The notes: generated from the letters alone by a model not told the origin. A DNA stretch of 64,000 nucleotides from Desulfobacteraceae bacterium Eth-SRB2 (GCA_004193595.1 RPGQ01000001.1:298178-362177), one strand, 5' to 3'. Positions 8,620 through 17,889 are shown, counted from the stretch's first letter. Numbers and translations: made by a program.

Positions 8620-9091
8620 AATGCTGGCAGCCGAATTAATGGGCGAGCTTGAAAAGACACTAAAGATATTAAAAAAAATCGATTCATTTTATAACGATTT
8701 TAAAAACCAAGATCTGAAACACATAGGAAAAACAACCACGACAGCTATCGTTATGGCGGAAATCTTTGTGGATTTTTTTACATGCGTCGAAACGCTGTTT
8801 ATTCGAATTTCACGGTTTTTCGAGAACAGCCTTCAGTCTGAAAAATGGCATTCGGACCTTTTACACAAAATGACTCTTGAAATTATAAATATTCGACCGG
8901 CCGTAATTTCTGACGAAACTTTCTCTATTTTAAAAGAGTTACTTAAATTCAGGCATTTCCGGAGATATTACTTTGATTTTGAATATGACTGGGAAAAAAT
9001 CGACTTTCTGGAGGCCAAATATAACCAGGTCTATAAGATGCTTAAAAGAGATTTGCTAAAATTTCATGAATTTCTGGTTCAGATAGGATAG
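8609..9091 (+). CDS. HEPN-like partner of the MNT nucleotidyltransferase
   Basis: 160 aa from the ATG at 8609, overlapping the nucleotidyltransferase end; GGCAG lies just upstream. The protein is all-helical. Its C-terminal helix carries FRHFRRYYFDFEYDW, which lines up with the R-x4-6-H region of HEPN ribonucleases, but the histidine expected at the end of that motif is a tyrosine here. It may therefore be an inactive HEPN or use a different residue. Pairing with the upstream transferase supports a type VII-like toxin-antitoxin module. Confidence 0.7.
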   Translation: MSDKMLAAELMGELEKTLKILKKIDSFYNDFKNQDLKHIGKTTTTAIVMAEIFVDFFTCVETLFIRISRFFENSLQSEKWHSDLLHKMTLEIINIRPAVISDETFSILKELLKFRHFRRYYFDFEYDWEKIDFLEAKYNQVYKMLKRDLLKFHEFLVQIG

Positions 9092-9169
9092 CTAAAAAAT
9101 TAGGAGGTGGATTTTGCTTACACTGACCTTGACTTAAGCATAGTTTCGTAGTATGCGGAATTCAAAAAA

Positions 9170-9290
9170 TAAAGGGCAATTAAGTCTGCCTGAACTGTTC
9201 TAACCCCTTGTAGGCGGTACAGAACTGATGACTTCTATCGTAAATGGGTAGAAGCCAACGGTGAGACTGACTTTCTACCCCGATTGGCGA
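9170..9290 (+). ncRNA. Structured leader RNA, fluoride (crcB) riboswitch-like
   Basis: The fold matches the fluoride aptamer: P2 GGGC (9174-9177) with GCCT (9188-9191); a pseudoknot AAGTC (9182-9186) with GACTT (9230-9234); P3 GTTCT (9197-9201) with AGAAC (9221-9225), followed by the conserved TGATGACTTCTA. The usual GATG after P2 is AATT here. Downstream, CTTCTA (9232-9237) can pair instead with TAGAAG (9249-9254), which can itself pair in a hairpin GGGTAGAA/TTCTACCC (9246-9280). Such mutually exclusive helices are typical of a switch. It precedes a cation/proton antiporter; family knowledge places fluoride riboswitches before some antiporter genes. Confidence 0.58.
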
Positions 9291-9326
9291 AACGATGTAG
9301 GAGAGTATCTAAAACGATTTGTGAAT

Positions 9327-9358
9327 CCCTGCACAGTTTTACTGAGCGGGGTTTTTTA
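9327..9358 (+). terminator. Intrinsic terminator between leader RNA and antiporter gene
   Basis: Stem CCCTGC-A-CAGT, loop TTT, then ACTG-A-GCGGGG, followed by TTTTTT. It has ten base pairs and one A-A mismatch. It sits 49 bp before the antiporter start and after the leader RNA, so it can act as an attenuator. Confidence 0.8.
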
Positions 9359-9406
9359 TTTGAAAGAGAAACGGATGGTTAAGGACGTAGAAAAGAGGAG
9401 AATTAA

Positions 9407-10075
9407 ATGGCGGCAAGTCTTTCTTTGATTATCGTTCTGGGGTTGCTGGCGGATTATATCTTTCGGCGGATAAAAATGCCGGGGCTGGTGGAAATGCTCA
9501 TCGTAGGCATTCTATGCGGGCCATATGTATGCAATCTAATGAAACCGGAAATGATGCAGGTATCAGGGAACTTTCGCAAGATCGCCCTAATCGTTATCTT
9601 GCTACGTGCCGGGTTTGAACTGCACAGAGACACTCTTCATAGCGTCGGCCGCGCAGCCCTTCTGATGAGCGCTGTGCCTGCTGTTTTTGAAATCGTCGGA
9701 GTCATGCTGGTCGCCCCAAAGTGGCTCCACATCGATTATATTGAGGCCGCGATCCTGGGCGCCATTCTGGGGGCGGTCTCTCCGGCAGTGGTTGTCCCTC
9801 TGATGATCGATTTTATGGACCGCGGTCGAGGTGCTAAAAAGGGTATCCCAACGATGGTACTGGCGGCATCGTCGGTAGACGATGTATTCGTTATTGTTCT
9901 GTTTACTATCTTTCTTGGAATGTATGGCGGTGGCCAGATTAATCTTTGGGCCAAATTGGGAGAAATTCCGGTTTCTATTACCCTGGGGATTCTTGCGGGA
10001 GTCATTCCCGGTTATTTTTTATACCGTCTTTTTACAAAATACGACTGGAAGCCGCCAAACGGACAATCATTATAA
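9407..10075 (+). CDS. Cation:proton antiporter, N-terminal half (gene broken by frameshift)
   Basis: 222 aa of a CPA-superfamily (Na_H_Exchanger) protein. It shows repeated membrane helices, GAVSPAVVVPLM in the ion-binding region and ASSVDDVFVIVLF with the paired aspartates expected in the transport core. The frame ends at TAA 10073-10075 after LYRLFTKYDW, but the next frame continues the same protein. A one-base loss, a programmed -1 shift or a sequencing error near 10045-10065 would explain it; no canonical slippery heptamer is present. AAGAGGAG precedes the ATG. It lies downstream of the riboswitch-like leader and terminator. Confidence 0.82.
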   Translation: MAASLSLIIVLGLLADYIFRRIKMPGLVEMLIVGILCGPYVCNLMKPEMMQVSGNFRKIALIVILLRAGFELHRDTLHSVGRAALLMSAVPAVFEIVGVMLVAPKWLHIDYIEAAILGAILGAVSPAVVVPLMIDFMDRGRGAKKGIPTMVLAASSVDDVFVIVLFTIFLGMYGGGQINLWAKLGEIPVSITLGILAGVIPGYFLYRLFTKYDWKPPNGQSL

Positions 10076-10890
10076 TAGGTGTTGCGATTCTCCTTACCTG
10101 GCTTGAAACCGCTTGTGAACAATGGGTGCCAATTGCAAGTCTTTTAGGCGTAATGGCAATAGGCTTTATTATCCTGGAAAAGGCCGAGCCCATCGCCTAT
10201 ATCATCTCTCAAAATCTAAAAAAAATCTGGATATTTGCAGAATTGCTCCTTTTCGTCCTTGTGGGCGCCCAGGTCAATGTTCAAGTAGCCTGGAAGGCTG
10301 GTCTTGCTGGCACACTGGTCATTCTGGTTGGACTGATATTTCGAAGTGTCGGAACGTATTTGTCGCTCATTGGGACGCCTTTTGATTGGAAAGAAAAACT
10401 ATTTTGCGTGGTGGCTTATATCCCCAAAGCGACGGTCCAGGCTGCCATTGGGGCGGTGCCTCTTGCTGCCGGTGTAGCTTCGGGAGAGGTTATTCTGGCG
10501 GTTGCTGTTTTATCCATTCTCCTAACGGCACCCATTGGGGCTATTGGCATTATGATTTTTGGTGAAAGAATTCTAGATTATGGTAAACTTTCGAGGTACA
10601 GATTCAAAGAGTTGCGTCAAAAGCTGGCGCTACCCCATGTGGGCGAGAGGCTTAGAAGCAAAAAATCCGGTAGAATATGGAAGGTGGTCGAGGAAAAAGA
10701 AGTATGGCTGGAAGAACTCTCTGCTTTCGGCAGTTCTGATAACGCTCCCCGCATGATTCCGGCAATTTACATACGGTACTGGGGGGAAGAAATCCGTAAG
10801 GAGACAGGCAAAGATAAGATCCTGTCGTTTAAATACAGCCAAAAAGATCCTTCCTTTCAGGATCACTGGGAAATTCTTTACGATTGGTGA
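10030..10890 (+). CDS. Cation:proton antiporter, C-terminal half (continuation after frameshift)
   Basis: The frame starting near 10030 continues the antiporter with KRTIIIIGVAILLTWLE and further membrane helices (LLGVMAIGFIILEKAEP, FVLVGAQVNV, YIPKATVQAAIGAVP). After the last helix comes a soluble tail of about 100 residues (from LSRYRFKELRQKL to DHWEILYDW), which may be a regulatory domain. There is no ribosome site for a separate gene. Together with the preceding entry this gives one protein of about 490 residues. Confidence 0.8.
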   Translation, partial: FYKIRLEAAKRTIIIIGVAILLTWLETACEQWVPIASLLGVMAIGFIILEKAEPIAYIISQNLKKIWIFAELLLFVLVGAQVNVQVAWKAGLAGTLVILVGLIFRSVGTYLSLIGTPFDWKEKLFCVVAYIPKATVQAAIGAVPLAAGVASGEVILAVAVLSILLTAPIGAIGIMIFGERILDYGKLSRYRFKELRQKLALPHVGERLRSKKSGRIWKVVEEKEVWLEELSAFGSSDNAPRMIPAIYIRYWGEEIRKETGKDKILSFKYSQKDPSFQDHWEILYDW

Positions 10891-10958
10891 ATATTCACCG
10901 TTTTTGGCAATGTTGTTTCACACTGCAATACGACCATAAATAAAATGAAGGATTGCTA

Positions 10959-12149
10959 ATGGTAAAGCTACCTGGCCGAGAGAAACACCGAGATATTTTT
11001 TCCCGAGGGGCTTTGCGGTTTGTCGTCCTTATCGGAGTGGTAAGTCTCTTTGCAGATATGACCTATGAAGCTGCACGGAGTCTGAACGGGCCTTATTTAG
11101 CTTATCTGGGCGCAAGTGCTGCGGCAGTCGGCGTCATTGCGGGTTTGGGTGAATTGGCCGGGTATGGCTTGCGACTTTTATCCGGATATATCAGTGATCG
11201 AACGGGAAAATATTGGCTCATCACAAGCCTTGGCTATACAATAAATCTTCTGGCCGTTCCTCTACTTGCGCTGACCGGACACTGGATGACTGCGGCAGTG
11301 CTCATGGTAACGGAACGGATCGGAAAAGCGATTCGCACACCTGCCCGTGACGTCATGCTTTCACACGCCGGCAAGGAAATTGGCTCCGGATGGGCCTTTG
11401 GACTGCATGAGTTTATGGATCAGATAGGTGCTGTTTCAGGTCCTTTGATCATTGCGGGAGTATTTTATTTCAAAGGAGGATATCAACTGGGATATGCAGT
11501 TCTGGTCGCACCCGCAATACTGGCGCTGGCAGTCCTTTTTATAGCACGGTTGATGTATCCCCGGCCGCGTGTTTTTGAGACGGCTCTGCCGGAAGCGAAT
11601 AGCAACGGCAAGCAAAGCGTTTTCTGGCTTTATATGGTGGCTGTCTCCTTTATTGCTGTGGGATATGCTGATTTTCCCCTTATAGCTTTCCATTTCAAAA
11701 AAACCGCTGCAGTTTCCGACAATCTGATTCCTTTGTTTTATGCTGTGGCAATGGCAACAGATGCTGTTGCAGCGCTGCTTTTCGGGCGGCTTTTTGACCG
11801 TATGGGTATCTTTACACTGATGATCGGAGTGTCTTTCTCCTCACTTTTCGCACCGCTGGTTTTCTTCGGAGACCCAAAGTCGGCTCTTGTCGGTATGGCT
11901 TTTTGGGGGATTGGCATGGGTGCACAGGAATCAGTCATGCGTGCCACTATTGCAGAACTGGCACCGGCAGACAAACGCGGTTTGGCTTTCGGGATTTTCA
12001 ATACGGGATACGGACTTTTCTGGTTTCTCGGAAGCGCCTTGATGGGAATTTTATATGATGTATCCATTGGCGCTTTGGTTGTTGTTTCGGTTGTGATGCA
12101 AGTAGCTTCGATTATTATACTTATCCGAACGAAATATATTCAACCTTAA
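10959..12149 (+). CDS. MFS transporter
   Basis: 396 aa from the ATG at 10959, which has AAGGA eight bases upstream; an in-frame TTG at 10953 is less likely. About twelve hydrophobic segments are visible. The loop after helix 2-3 reads GYISDRTGKYW and a later loop GRLFDRMGIF, the two copies of the MFS motif A. The substrate is not readable. Its ribosome site and spacing suggest its own or antiporter co-transcription (62 bp gap), and it runs into the dynamin-like gene 21 bp downstream. Confidence 0.87.
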   Translation: MVKLPGREKHRDIFSRGALRFVVLIGVVSLFADMTYEAARSLNGPYLAYLGASAAAVGVIAGLGELAGYGLRLLSGYISDRTGKYWLITSLGYTINLLAVPLLALTGHWMTAAVLMVTERIGKAIRTPARDVMLSHAGKEIGSGWAFGLHEFMDQIGAVSGPLIIAGVFYFKGGYQLGYAVLVAPAILALAVLFIARLMYPRPRVFETALPEANSNGKQSVFWLYMVAVSFIAVGYADFPLIAFHFKKTAAVSDNLIPLFYAVAMATDAVAALLFGRLFDRMGIFTLMIGVSFSSLFAPLVFFGDPKSALVGMAFWGIGMGAQESVMRATIAELAPADKRGLAFGIFNTGYGLFWFLGSALMGILYDVSIGALVVVSVVMQVASIIILIRTKYIQP

Positions 12150-12170
12150 ATAGTGGGAGGTAAAATTGTC

Positions 12171-13493
12171 ATGTCCAGTCAATATGCTTTAATTAAAGAC
12201 GGTCTTCAGGAAATTGTCCAAAATCTTTCTCAAATAAATGAGGATAGCGGAGGTGAAAGGCTGAACGAAGTTTCTGACAAGTTAACTCTTGAACAGTTTA
12301 ATTTGGTAGTGATGGGCCAGTTTAAAAGAGGCAAATCTACACTTATTAATGCCCTTTTGGGGGCTGAAATTTTACCTACCGCCATTGTGCCATTAACCTC
12401 AATTGTCACTATCATACGTTATGGCAAGGAAAGCAAGGCTGAGGTACGATATTTAAATGATAACAAAGAAGATATCCAGCTTTCGGACATCCCCAAATTT
12501 GTTACCGAAAAAGAAAATCCAAAAAACAAACTGGGAGTAAAAGATGTGGAGGTCTTTTATCCGTCTGACTATTTAAAAAACGGGGTTCGGATTATTGATA
12601 CGCCGGGAGTAGGTTCGGTGTTTAAGCATAATACGGATGTCGCTTATGCTTATTTGCCGTATGTGGATGCCGGCATATTTATTGTAACCCCCGATCCGCC
12701 GCTTGGTGAGGCTGAACACCGGTTTTTAAAAGAGGTTCGGGAGCATGCTAACAAGTTTTTCTTTGTTTTAAACAAGACTGATCTGGTTGATGAAAAAGAT
12801 TTGGCCGAATCCATAGCTCTTACCGATGATCTTTTAAGAAAAACCTTAGAAAAGCCAGTAAATCTTTACCCGGTTTCAGCTAAATTTGCTTTGACGGGGA
12901 AGCTGCAAGGCGATAGCGAAAAATTAACGAGATCCGGTGTTTTGACTTTTGAAAGAGATCTCACAGATTTTCTACACTGCGAAAAAGGTAAAACCTTTCT
13001 CCATTCGGTGATCAGTTCCCTTTTGAAATATATCGCCGATGAGACCATGGCTTGTAAGCTTGAGCAGGAAGCGGCCAGGCTCACAGTCGAGGAATTAAAG
13101 TCCAACATAACCTCGTTTGAAAAATATGCTAAAACAACAATAAAAGACCGTGACAGGCAGGGATTTATTCTGGATGGACATATTAATAAGCTCCAACAGG
13201 GGCTGGATGAGGATCTGGCAGCTCTTAAAAAAGAAGATCTACCGGTTCTGCTTGGAAAATTAGACAAAGTATTTTCCCAAAAGACCGCCCTCAACCCAAG
13301 CAGCCATGAGCTTGAAAAGGAAATGGAAAATTATGTTTTTGAAGAAATCAAGACAATCTTTATAGCCTTCAGAAAAAACGAAACCGAAAAGATCGCAGCG
13401 GCCCTGGAGGAAATTTATCTGGATGAATATTGGGATGGGTGTTTTAATATCACCCTACTGCGCATCGCTGGTGATGGGTCCTCTGGGGAATAG
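12171..13493 (+). CDS. Bacterial dynamin-like GTPase, shortened C-terminus
   Basis: 440 aa from the ATG at 12171, with GGGAGG ten bases upstream. GTPase motifs: P-loop GQFKRGKST (49-57), G3 DTPGVGS (from D143), G4 NKTD (201-204). A helical stalk follows from about residue 290. Bacterial dynamin-like proteins bend or tether membranes and are often near 600 residues, so this one may have lost its end: the last residues (FNITLLRIAGDGSSGE) do not look like the helical tail and the sequence after the stop is low in structure. Overlap with the MFS gene's operon suggests co-expression. Confidence 0.83.
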   Translation: MSSQYALIKDGLQEIVQNLSQINEDSGGERLNEVSDKLTLEQFNLVVMGQFKRGKSTLINALLGAEILPTAIVPLTSIVTIIRYGKESKAEVRYLNDNKEDIQLSDIPKFVTEKENPKNKLGVKDVEVFYPSDYLKNGVRIIDTPGVGSVFKHNTDVAYAYLPYVDAGIFIVTPDPPLGEAEHRFLKEVREHANKFFFVLNKTDLVDEKDLAESIALTDDLLRKTLEKPVNLYPVSAKFALTGKLQGDSEKLTRSGVLTFERDLTDFLHCEKGKTFLHSVISSLLKYIADETMACKLEQEAARLTVEELKSNITSFEKYAKTTIKDRDRQGFILDGHINKLQQGLDEDLAALKKEDLPVLLGKLDKVFSQKTALNPSSHELEKEMENYVFEEIKTIFIAFRKNETEKIAAALEEIYLDEYWDGCFNITLLRIAGDGSSGE

Positions 13494-13573
13494 CTTTTCC
13501 TTCCCTCTGCCTCCCTGATCCCGAGGGTAAGCCAGCCATCCCTACTTACAATAAAAAAGCCATTGCTGCGTTT

Positions 13574-14368
13574 CTAAAAATTAACACTATGCTGAATAGC
13601 AATTTCTTTTAGATATTGAAACACGTAGGGCCCCTCTGAAGAAGCCTGTTCCTTGCCTGATGCAACGTTTTGAATAAATTCAAGTTTTTCTCTATCAAAA
13701 CTTCCTGCCTGCGTTTCGATCAATTTCAAAGCGTTATGAATGATGCTGTAAAGGACCATGGGACCGAATAGAACCTCCCCGCTTTCTTTTTGGCTCAACG
13801 CCCCCATAATTTTATGGTGACCGATCCTGAAGGCTTTGGGCGGCGCGCGGTAACCCAGAATTTCGGCAAAAAGGTCAATAGACTCCACAACTCCGTCTGC
13901 ATATTCTCTTTCCAGGGATGCCGTGCCGTCCTTTGCTATTTCATCGAGGTCGGATTCATCGCAGGAGAGATCCAAACCATCGATACATTCTTTTTGAATT
14001 GTTTTTACAGATTCCTCTTTTTTACTGATGACCACATCCTTATCCTTTAATATCTTGATAACATTAAACGGGTTCATCATTTCCTTTACCGTAGGGGTCT
14101 TACGCATGGCCACGTCATAAACGGTCGTATGGTAAATCGCAAGATCATTGTCCAGAACCACAATCCTGGTTTTTTCGGCATCAACATCCTCGATAAAAAG
14201 ATCAAGATCACGTTTTCTTTTATATGTATAGGAAACCATTTCCAGAAGGCTGCGCATGGTTTTCTTGTCAACCTTGCGGCCACTCTCCACAGGACCGATG
14301 GAGGCAATTACCTGCTTCGCCATTTTATCGATGGTAATCTTTTGTAAGAGGTTTTCTTTAAAAGACAT
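13574..14368 (-). CDS. Conserved-looking hypothetical protein, 264 aa
   Basis: I do not recognise the family. The protein is soluble, rich in Lys, Glu and Asp, with an N-terminal helical part (SFKENLLQKITIDKMAKQVI), a central alpha/beta stretch (KTRIVVLDNDLAIYHTT) and a helical C-terminus. The start has AAGGAGACATC immediately upstream. It converges with the dynamin-like gene and diverges from citrate synthase. Confidence 0.75.
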   Translation of the reverse strand: MSFKENLLQKITIDKMAKQVIASIGPVESGRKVDKKTMRSLLEMVSYTYKRKRDLDLFIEDVDAEKTRIVVLDNDLAIYHTTVYDVAMRKTPTVKEMMNPFNVIKILKDKDVVISKKEESVKTIQKECIDGLDLSCDESDLDEIAKDGTASLEREYADGVVESIDLFAEILGYRAPPKAFRIGHHKIMGALSQKESGEVLFGPMVLYSIIHNALKLIETQAGSFDREKLEFIQNVASGKEQASSEGPYVFQYLKEIAIQHSVNF

Positions 14369-14474
14369 GATGTCTCCTTGTAATTTTACGTAAAAAAGTT
14401 TTATTTCCCTGGAACGCTATTTATGGTTACCACAGCCCCGCATCCAAGTAAACTATGCTTTCAATTCCTTGACA

Positions 14475-14748
14475 GGGTAAATGCATTTGATTTCGGTGCA
14501 GCGTAGCGACGGCGTGTTTCTCTTAGAAATCGACGACTGTTTGAAGAACTTTAGCACGCGTTAGCCCGAGCCGAATGGAATTATTACACAAAAAATCAAT
14601 GGGATAATATAGCAACGAATTGTTCTTAATAACTCTTGTGCGGCTCGAGCTTACGGGTGCTTAAGCACAAGTTTCAGTCGGTTGGAAAGAGATACACGCC
14701 GTCGTGGAGCGTTCTCACTGTATGGAGATTTAAATGCGTTTGACCTGA
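14475..14748. repeat. Large fold-back element upstream of citrate synthase
   Basis: The two ends are complementary over about 50 bp (CAGGGTAAATGCATTTGAT at left, its partner ending TAAATGCGTTTGACCTG at right; CGACGGCGTGT is shared). A second, inner stem pairs AGCACGCGTTAGCCCGAGCCG-like sequence at 14552 with its complement at 14641. The left 36 bp recur at 25884. The element occupies half of the 585-bp gap between divergent genes; the remaining AT-rich 200 bp before 14954 probably holds the citrate synthase promoter. Confidence 0.65.
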
Positions 14749-14953
14749 ATTATTTGATCATTGCTTGACCAAATAACAATATTCATGTATTAATAAATTT
14801 TTTAACCGCTACATATAAAAAGAAACTATCCTCGGTTTAAAAAAACCATCATTCTTTTCTCTTAATTTTTTGAAAATATAGGCATTTTAATTTTATGCTG
14901 ACCGCATGTAATATAAATAGAAAATCGCTTGTTTTGTGAAAAAAGGATAAATT

Positions 14954-16234
14954 ATGTCTGAAAACGTAAAGATTGAATTTGAAGGAAAAACATATGAATT
15001 TCCGATTGTCGTCGGTTCTGAAGGGGAAAAGGCCATCGACATATCAAATCTTCGCCAGAAGACAGGTTTGATTACACTCGATCCGGGATACGCCAATACC
15101 GGTAGCTGCATGAGCACCATCACTTTCATGGACGGTGAAAAGGGAATTTTGCGTTATCGCGGCATTCCGGTTGAAGAGCTGGCCGAGCATTCGAGTTTTA
15201 TTGAGACAGCCTATCTATTAATCATCGGGAGGCTTCCTTCAAGGGATGAACTCAACCGGACTTCGGTTCTTTTTAATGACCATTCGCTGGTGCATGAGGA
15301 TATGCAGATTTTTTATCAGAACTTTCCCAGGGCGTCCCACCCCATGGGAATCCTTTCAGCCATGGTAAACGCTTTAAGAAGTTTTTACCCCGAACTTTCG
15401 GTCATCGAAGAGGAAATAAATATTACGGTGACCCGTCTGCTCTCCAAAGTTAGAACCATGGCCGCCATGTCCTATAAAATATCCAGGGGTCATAAGGTGG
15501 TTTACCCCCGGCCGGATCTTTCGTATTGCGCCAATTTTCTGAACATGATGTTTGATACTCCCGTCAAACCTTACGTAATTGATGAGGATCTTGTTAACGC
15601 GTTGAACGTTTTCTGGATTCTTCATGCGGATCATGAGCAAAACTGCTCTACCTCGGCAGTACGGCTTGTAGGAAGCGGTAGAGTCAATCTTTTTGCTGCG
15701 ATTTCTGCCGGAATTGCAGCGCTTTGGGGCCCCTTGCACGGCGGAGCCAACCAGGCCGTAATCGAAATGCTCACCGAAATTCAAAAAGACGGCGGCAATT
15801 ATCACCGGGCGATTCAAAGAGCCAAAGACAAAAAAGACCCTTTTCGGCTTATGGGTTTTGGGCACAGGGTTTACAAGGCCTATGACCCCCGTGCCAAAAT
15901 TATAAAAAAGGTGTGCCATAAGGTTCTTAATAAACTCAATATTAACGATCCGTTACTCGACTTAGCACAGGGACTCGAGGCAGCCGCCCTAAAAGATGAT
16001 TATTTCATCGAATATAATCTGTATCCCAACGTGGATTTTTACAGCGGCATCATTCTGCGCGTCATGGGAATTCCCACCAACATGTTTACGGTCATGTTCG
16101 CTATCGGGAGAATGGCGGGATGGATTGCCCAGTGGAAAGAAGGCGCCGATGATCCCAAATGGAAACTCGGACGGCCCCGCCAAATTTATATTGGACCAAA
16201 GAAAACAAAATATATACCTGTTGATGAGCGCTGA
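14954..16234 (+). CDS. gltA: Citrate (Si)-synthase
   Basis: 426 aa, full length for the bacterial hexameric type. The catalytic triad is present: H262 in GPLHGGAN, H304 in GFGHRVYK, D361 in NVDFYSG; the substrate loop LHADHEQNCSTS is at 223-234. It condenses acetyl-CoA with oxaloacetate to citrate in the cytoplasm. AAGGATAAATT precedes the ATG. In sulfate reducers it serves biosynthesis and, in some, oxidative TCA flux. The next gene begins 15 bp downstream. Confidence 0.97.
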   Translation: MSENVKIEFEGKTYEFPIVVGSEGEKAIDISNLRQKTGLITLDPGYANTGSCMSTITFMDGEKGILRYRGIPVEELAEHSSFIETAYLLIIGRLPSRDELNRTSVLFNDHSLVHEDMQIFYQNFPRASHPMGILSAMVNALRSFYPELSVIEEEINITVTRLLSKVRTMAAMSYKISRGHKVVYPRPDLSYCANFLNMMFDTPVKPYVIDEDLVNALNVFWILHADHEQNCSTSAVRLVGSGRVNLFAAISAGIAALWGPLHGGANQAVIEMLTEIQKDGGNYHRAIQRAKDKKDPFRLMGFGHRVYKAYDPRAKIIKKVCHKVLNKLNINDPLLDLAQGLEAAALKDDYFIEYNLYPNVDFYSGIILRVMGIPTNMFTVMFAIGRMAGWIAQWKEGADDPKWKLGRPRQIYIGPKKTKYIPVDER

Positions 16235-16249
16235 TTCGAACATCTCGCC

Positions 16250-17881
16250 ATGAAAATACCCCATATTCAGCTTGCCTCACGCTACTTTGATGATCTGGCC
16301 GGACGATTTCCGGTGATGTGCGCCAGCGATGAATTCCATTTCTTACCGAGGGCCCAGGCCGCCTCGGAATATTACGACAGGCTGGACGACTTAGAGGGTA
16401 GCACAATTGAAGAATGCGTGGACCGATTGAGATCATTTAAGCAGGAGTTAGCCCTTTTAACCGCCGGTGAAAAAGACCTTGAAACGCTTATTGATCTTGA
16501 CTTGTTAACGGCCAATGTTTCGGGAATTTTGATCGAGCTGGAACATAATAAGTCCTGGCGCCATAATCCGTTGCTGTACTTGAAGATCGCTTTCATAGGA
16601 ATCGATCATGCCCTGAATAAACCGGCTTCCCATACCCGGGAACGGATACATAGAACGCTAAAGCGCATATCCGCTGTCCCCAGACTCTTGAATCAGGCAG
16701 TGGACAATATTGACGGCGTTCCCGAGACGTATCACCAAGCCGCCCGGGCCATGCTCCATGACGGAAAGCAATACTTAGAACAAGCTGTGGGTGGATTTTG
16801 CACGCAATACCCAGGGCTGTTTTCAAAGGACTTTCAAAAAGCACTGGCCGCTCTTAATGATTTTGACAAATATCTGGAGGACATTCCTCCTGTTCCGGAT
16901 CGAATGTTTGCAATGCCATCCCTTGAATCCAGTCTCAAAGATCATTTTTTGTCTGTTCTCAGTTTGGATGAAGTGTTCCAGATTGCCGTGGATGAGTGGT
17001 GGGAAAATCTCCAACAACTGGAGAAAATACAGTCAAAAATCGACCCACGTAAATCGTGGCAGGATCTGTACCATGATTTTTGTCCCGATATAGGGGAAAT
17101 CGATACCATTGCACTTTACCGGCGGGAAACAGAACTCCTGCGACGGTTTTTCCGCAATCATGGATTTAGAGAAGAAGATCTTTGTGCATCCCTGGAAATT
17201 ACCGCAACGCCGTATTATCTGAAGTCGGTTCGAAGTGCAGCTTCTTTCGGAGCAGCCTTGAGCTCGGATGCCGGGGAGAAAAGTTTTTTTTTCATTACCA
17301 CTCGCTTTCCACAGCAACAAAGCAGTGCCCCTGAAAACGACCTTCTCAGAAAGCGGCTCCACCGGGAGTACAAATTTTTGACAGCACATGAGACAATTCC
17401 CGGGCACCATTTGCTCGATTCGATTCGGAGAAGATTGGAAAATCCCGTGCGCCGTCAGATCGAGTCACCTCTTTTTTATGAAGGCTGGGCGTATTATGCC
17501 GAGTCACTTTTGACCGAGCAAGGCTATGTGCAAAATCCCATGGAATATTTGGTTGACTACAAGCGCAGGTTGTGGCGTTCCGCTCGATGCCAAATTGATG
17601 TAGGTCTCCATGCAGGATTTCTTACCCTCGCGGATTCTGTAGAACTTTTATTGACCGCCGGGTTCAACAGGGAAGAGGCCCAAAGACAGATATATCGTTT
17701 TCAATTGAATCCCGGATATCAATTATGTTACAGTCTGGGGCGTTATGAGATTATGAGATTGAAAAAAGCCTACGAAAATAGGATGGGTAGTGAGCAGTTT
17801 CATGCTTTCTTACTGGAAGGCGGGGAACTGCCGTTTCACTGGATAGAGAAAAGATTTCAAGCACTGAATATTAAAGAGTGA
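16250..17881 (+). CDS. DUF885 family protein, probable zinc metallopeptidase
   Basis: 543 aa. The zinc motif reads HETIPGHH, and a later FYEGWAYYAESL supplies the third ligand, both typical of DUF885 proteins. The long N-terminal part is helical. Many DUF885 proteins are exported, but no signal peptide is visible here, so this one appears cytoplasmic. It starts 15 bp after citrate synthase with no clear ribosome site, suggesting translational coupling. Peptidase activity is inferred from the metal motif. Confidence 0.85.
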   Translation: MKIPHIQLASRYFDDLAGRFPVMCASDEFHFLPRAQAASEYYDRLDDLEGSTIEECVDRLRSFKQELALLTAGEKDLETLIDLDLLTANVSGILIELEHNKSWRHNPLLYLKIAFIGIDHALNKPASHTRERIHRTLKRISAVPRLLNQAVDNIDGVPETYHQAARAMLHDGKQYLEQAVGGFCTQYPGLFSKDFQKALAALNDFDKYLEDIPPVPDRMFAMPSLESSLKDHFLSVLSLDEVFQIAVDEWWENLQQLEKIQSKIDPRKSWQDLYHDFCPDIGEIDTIALYRRETELLRRFFRNHGFREEDLCASLEITATPYYLKSVRSAASFGAALSSDAGEKSFFFITTRFPQQQSSAPENDLLRKRLHREYKFLTAHETIPGHHLLDSIRRRLENPVRRQIESPLFYEGWAYYAESLLTEQGYVQNPMEYLVDYKRRLWRSARCQIDVGLHAGFLTLADSVELLLTAGFNREEAQRQIYRFQLNPGYQLCYSLGRYEIMRLKKAYENRMGSEQFHAFLLEGGELPFHWIEKRFQALNIKE

Positions 17882-17889
17882 AAGCCGGA

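Noticed and set aside
9170..9290. c-di-GMP-I (GEMM) or c-di-AMP (ydaO) riboswitch as identity of the leader
   Set aside because: The GEMM GACGCAAAGCC core and ydaO consensus blocks are missing; the fluoride fold explains more of the sequence.
10045..10065. Programmed -1 frameshift in the antiporter gene
   Set aside because: No X-XXY-YYZ slippery heptamer or downstream pseudoknot is visible; a simple indel is more likely.
15374..15919. 181-codon minus-strand frame inside citrate synthase
   Set aside because: Shadow of a highly conserved enzyme gene.
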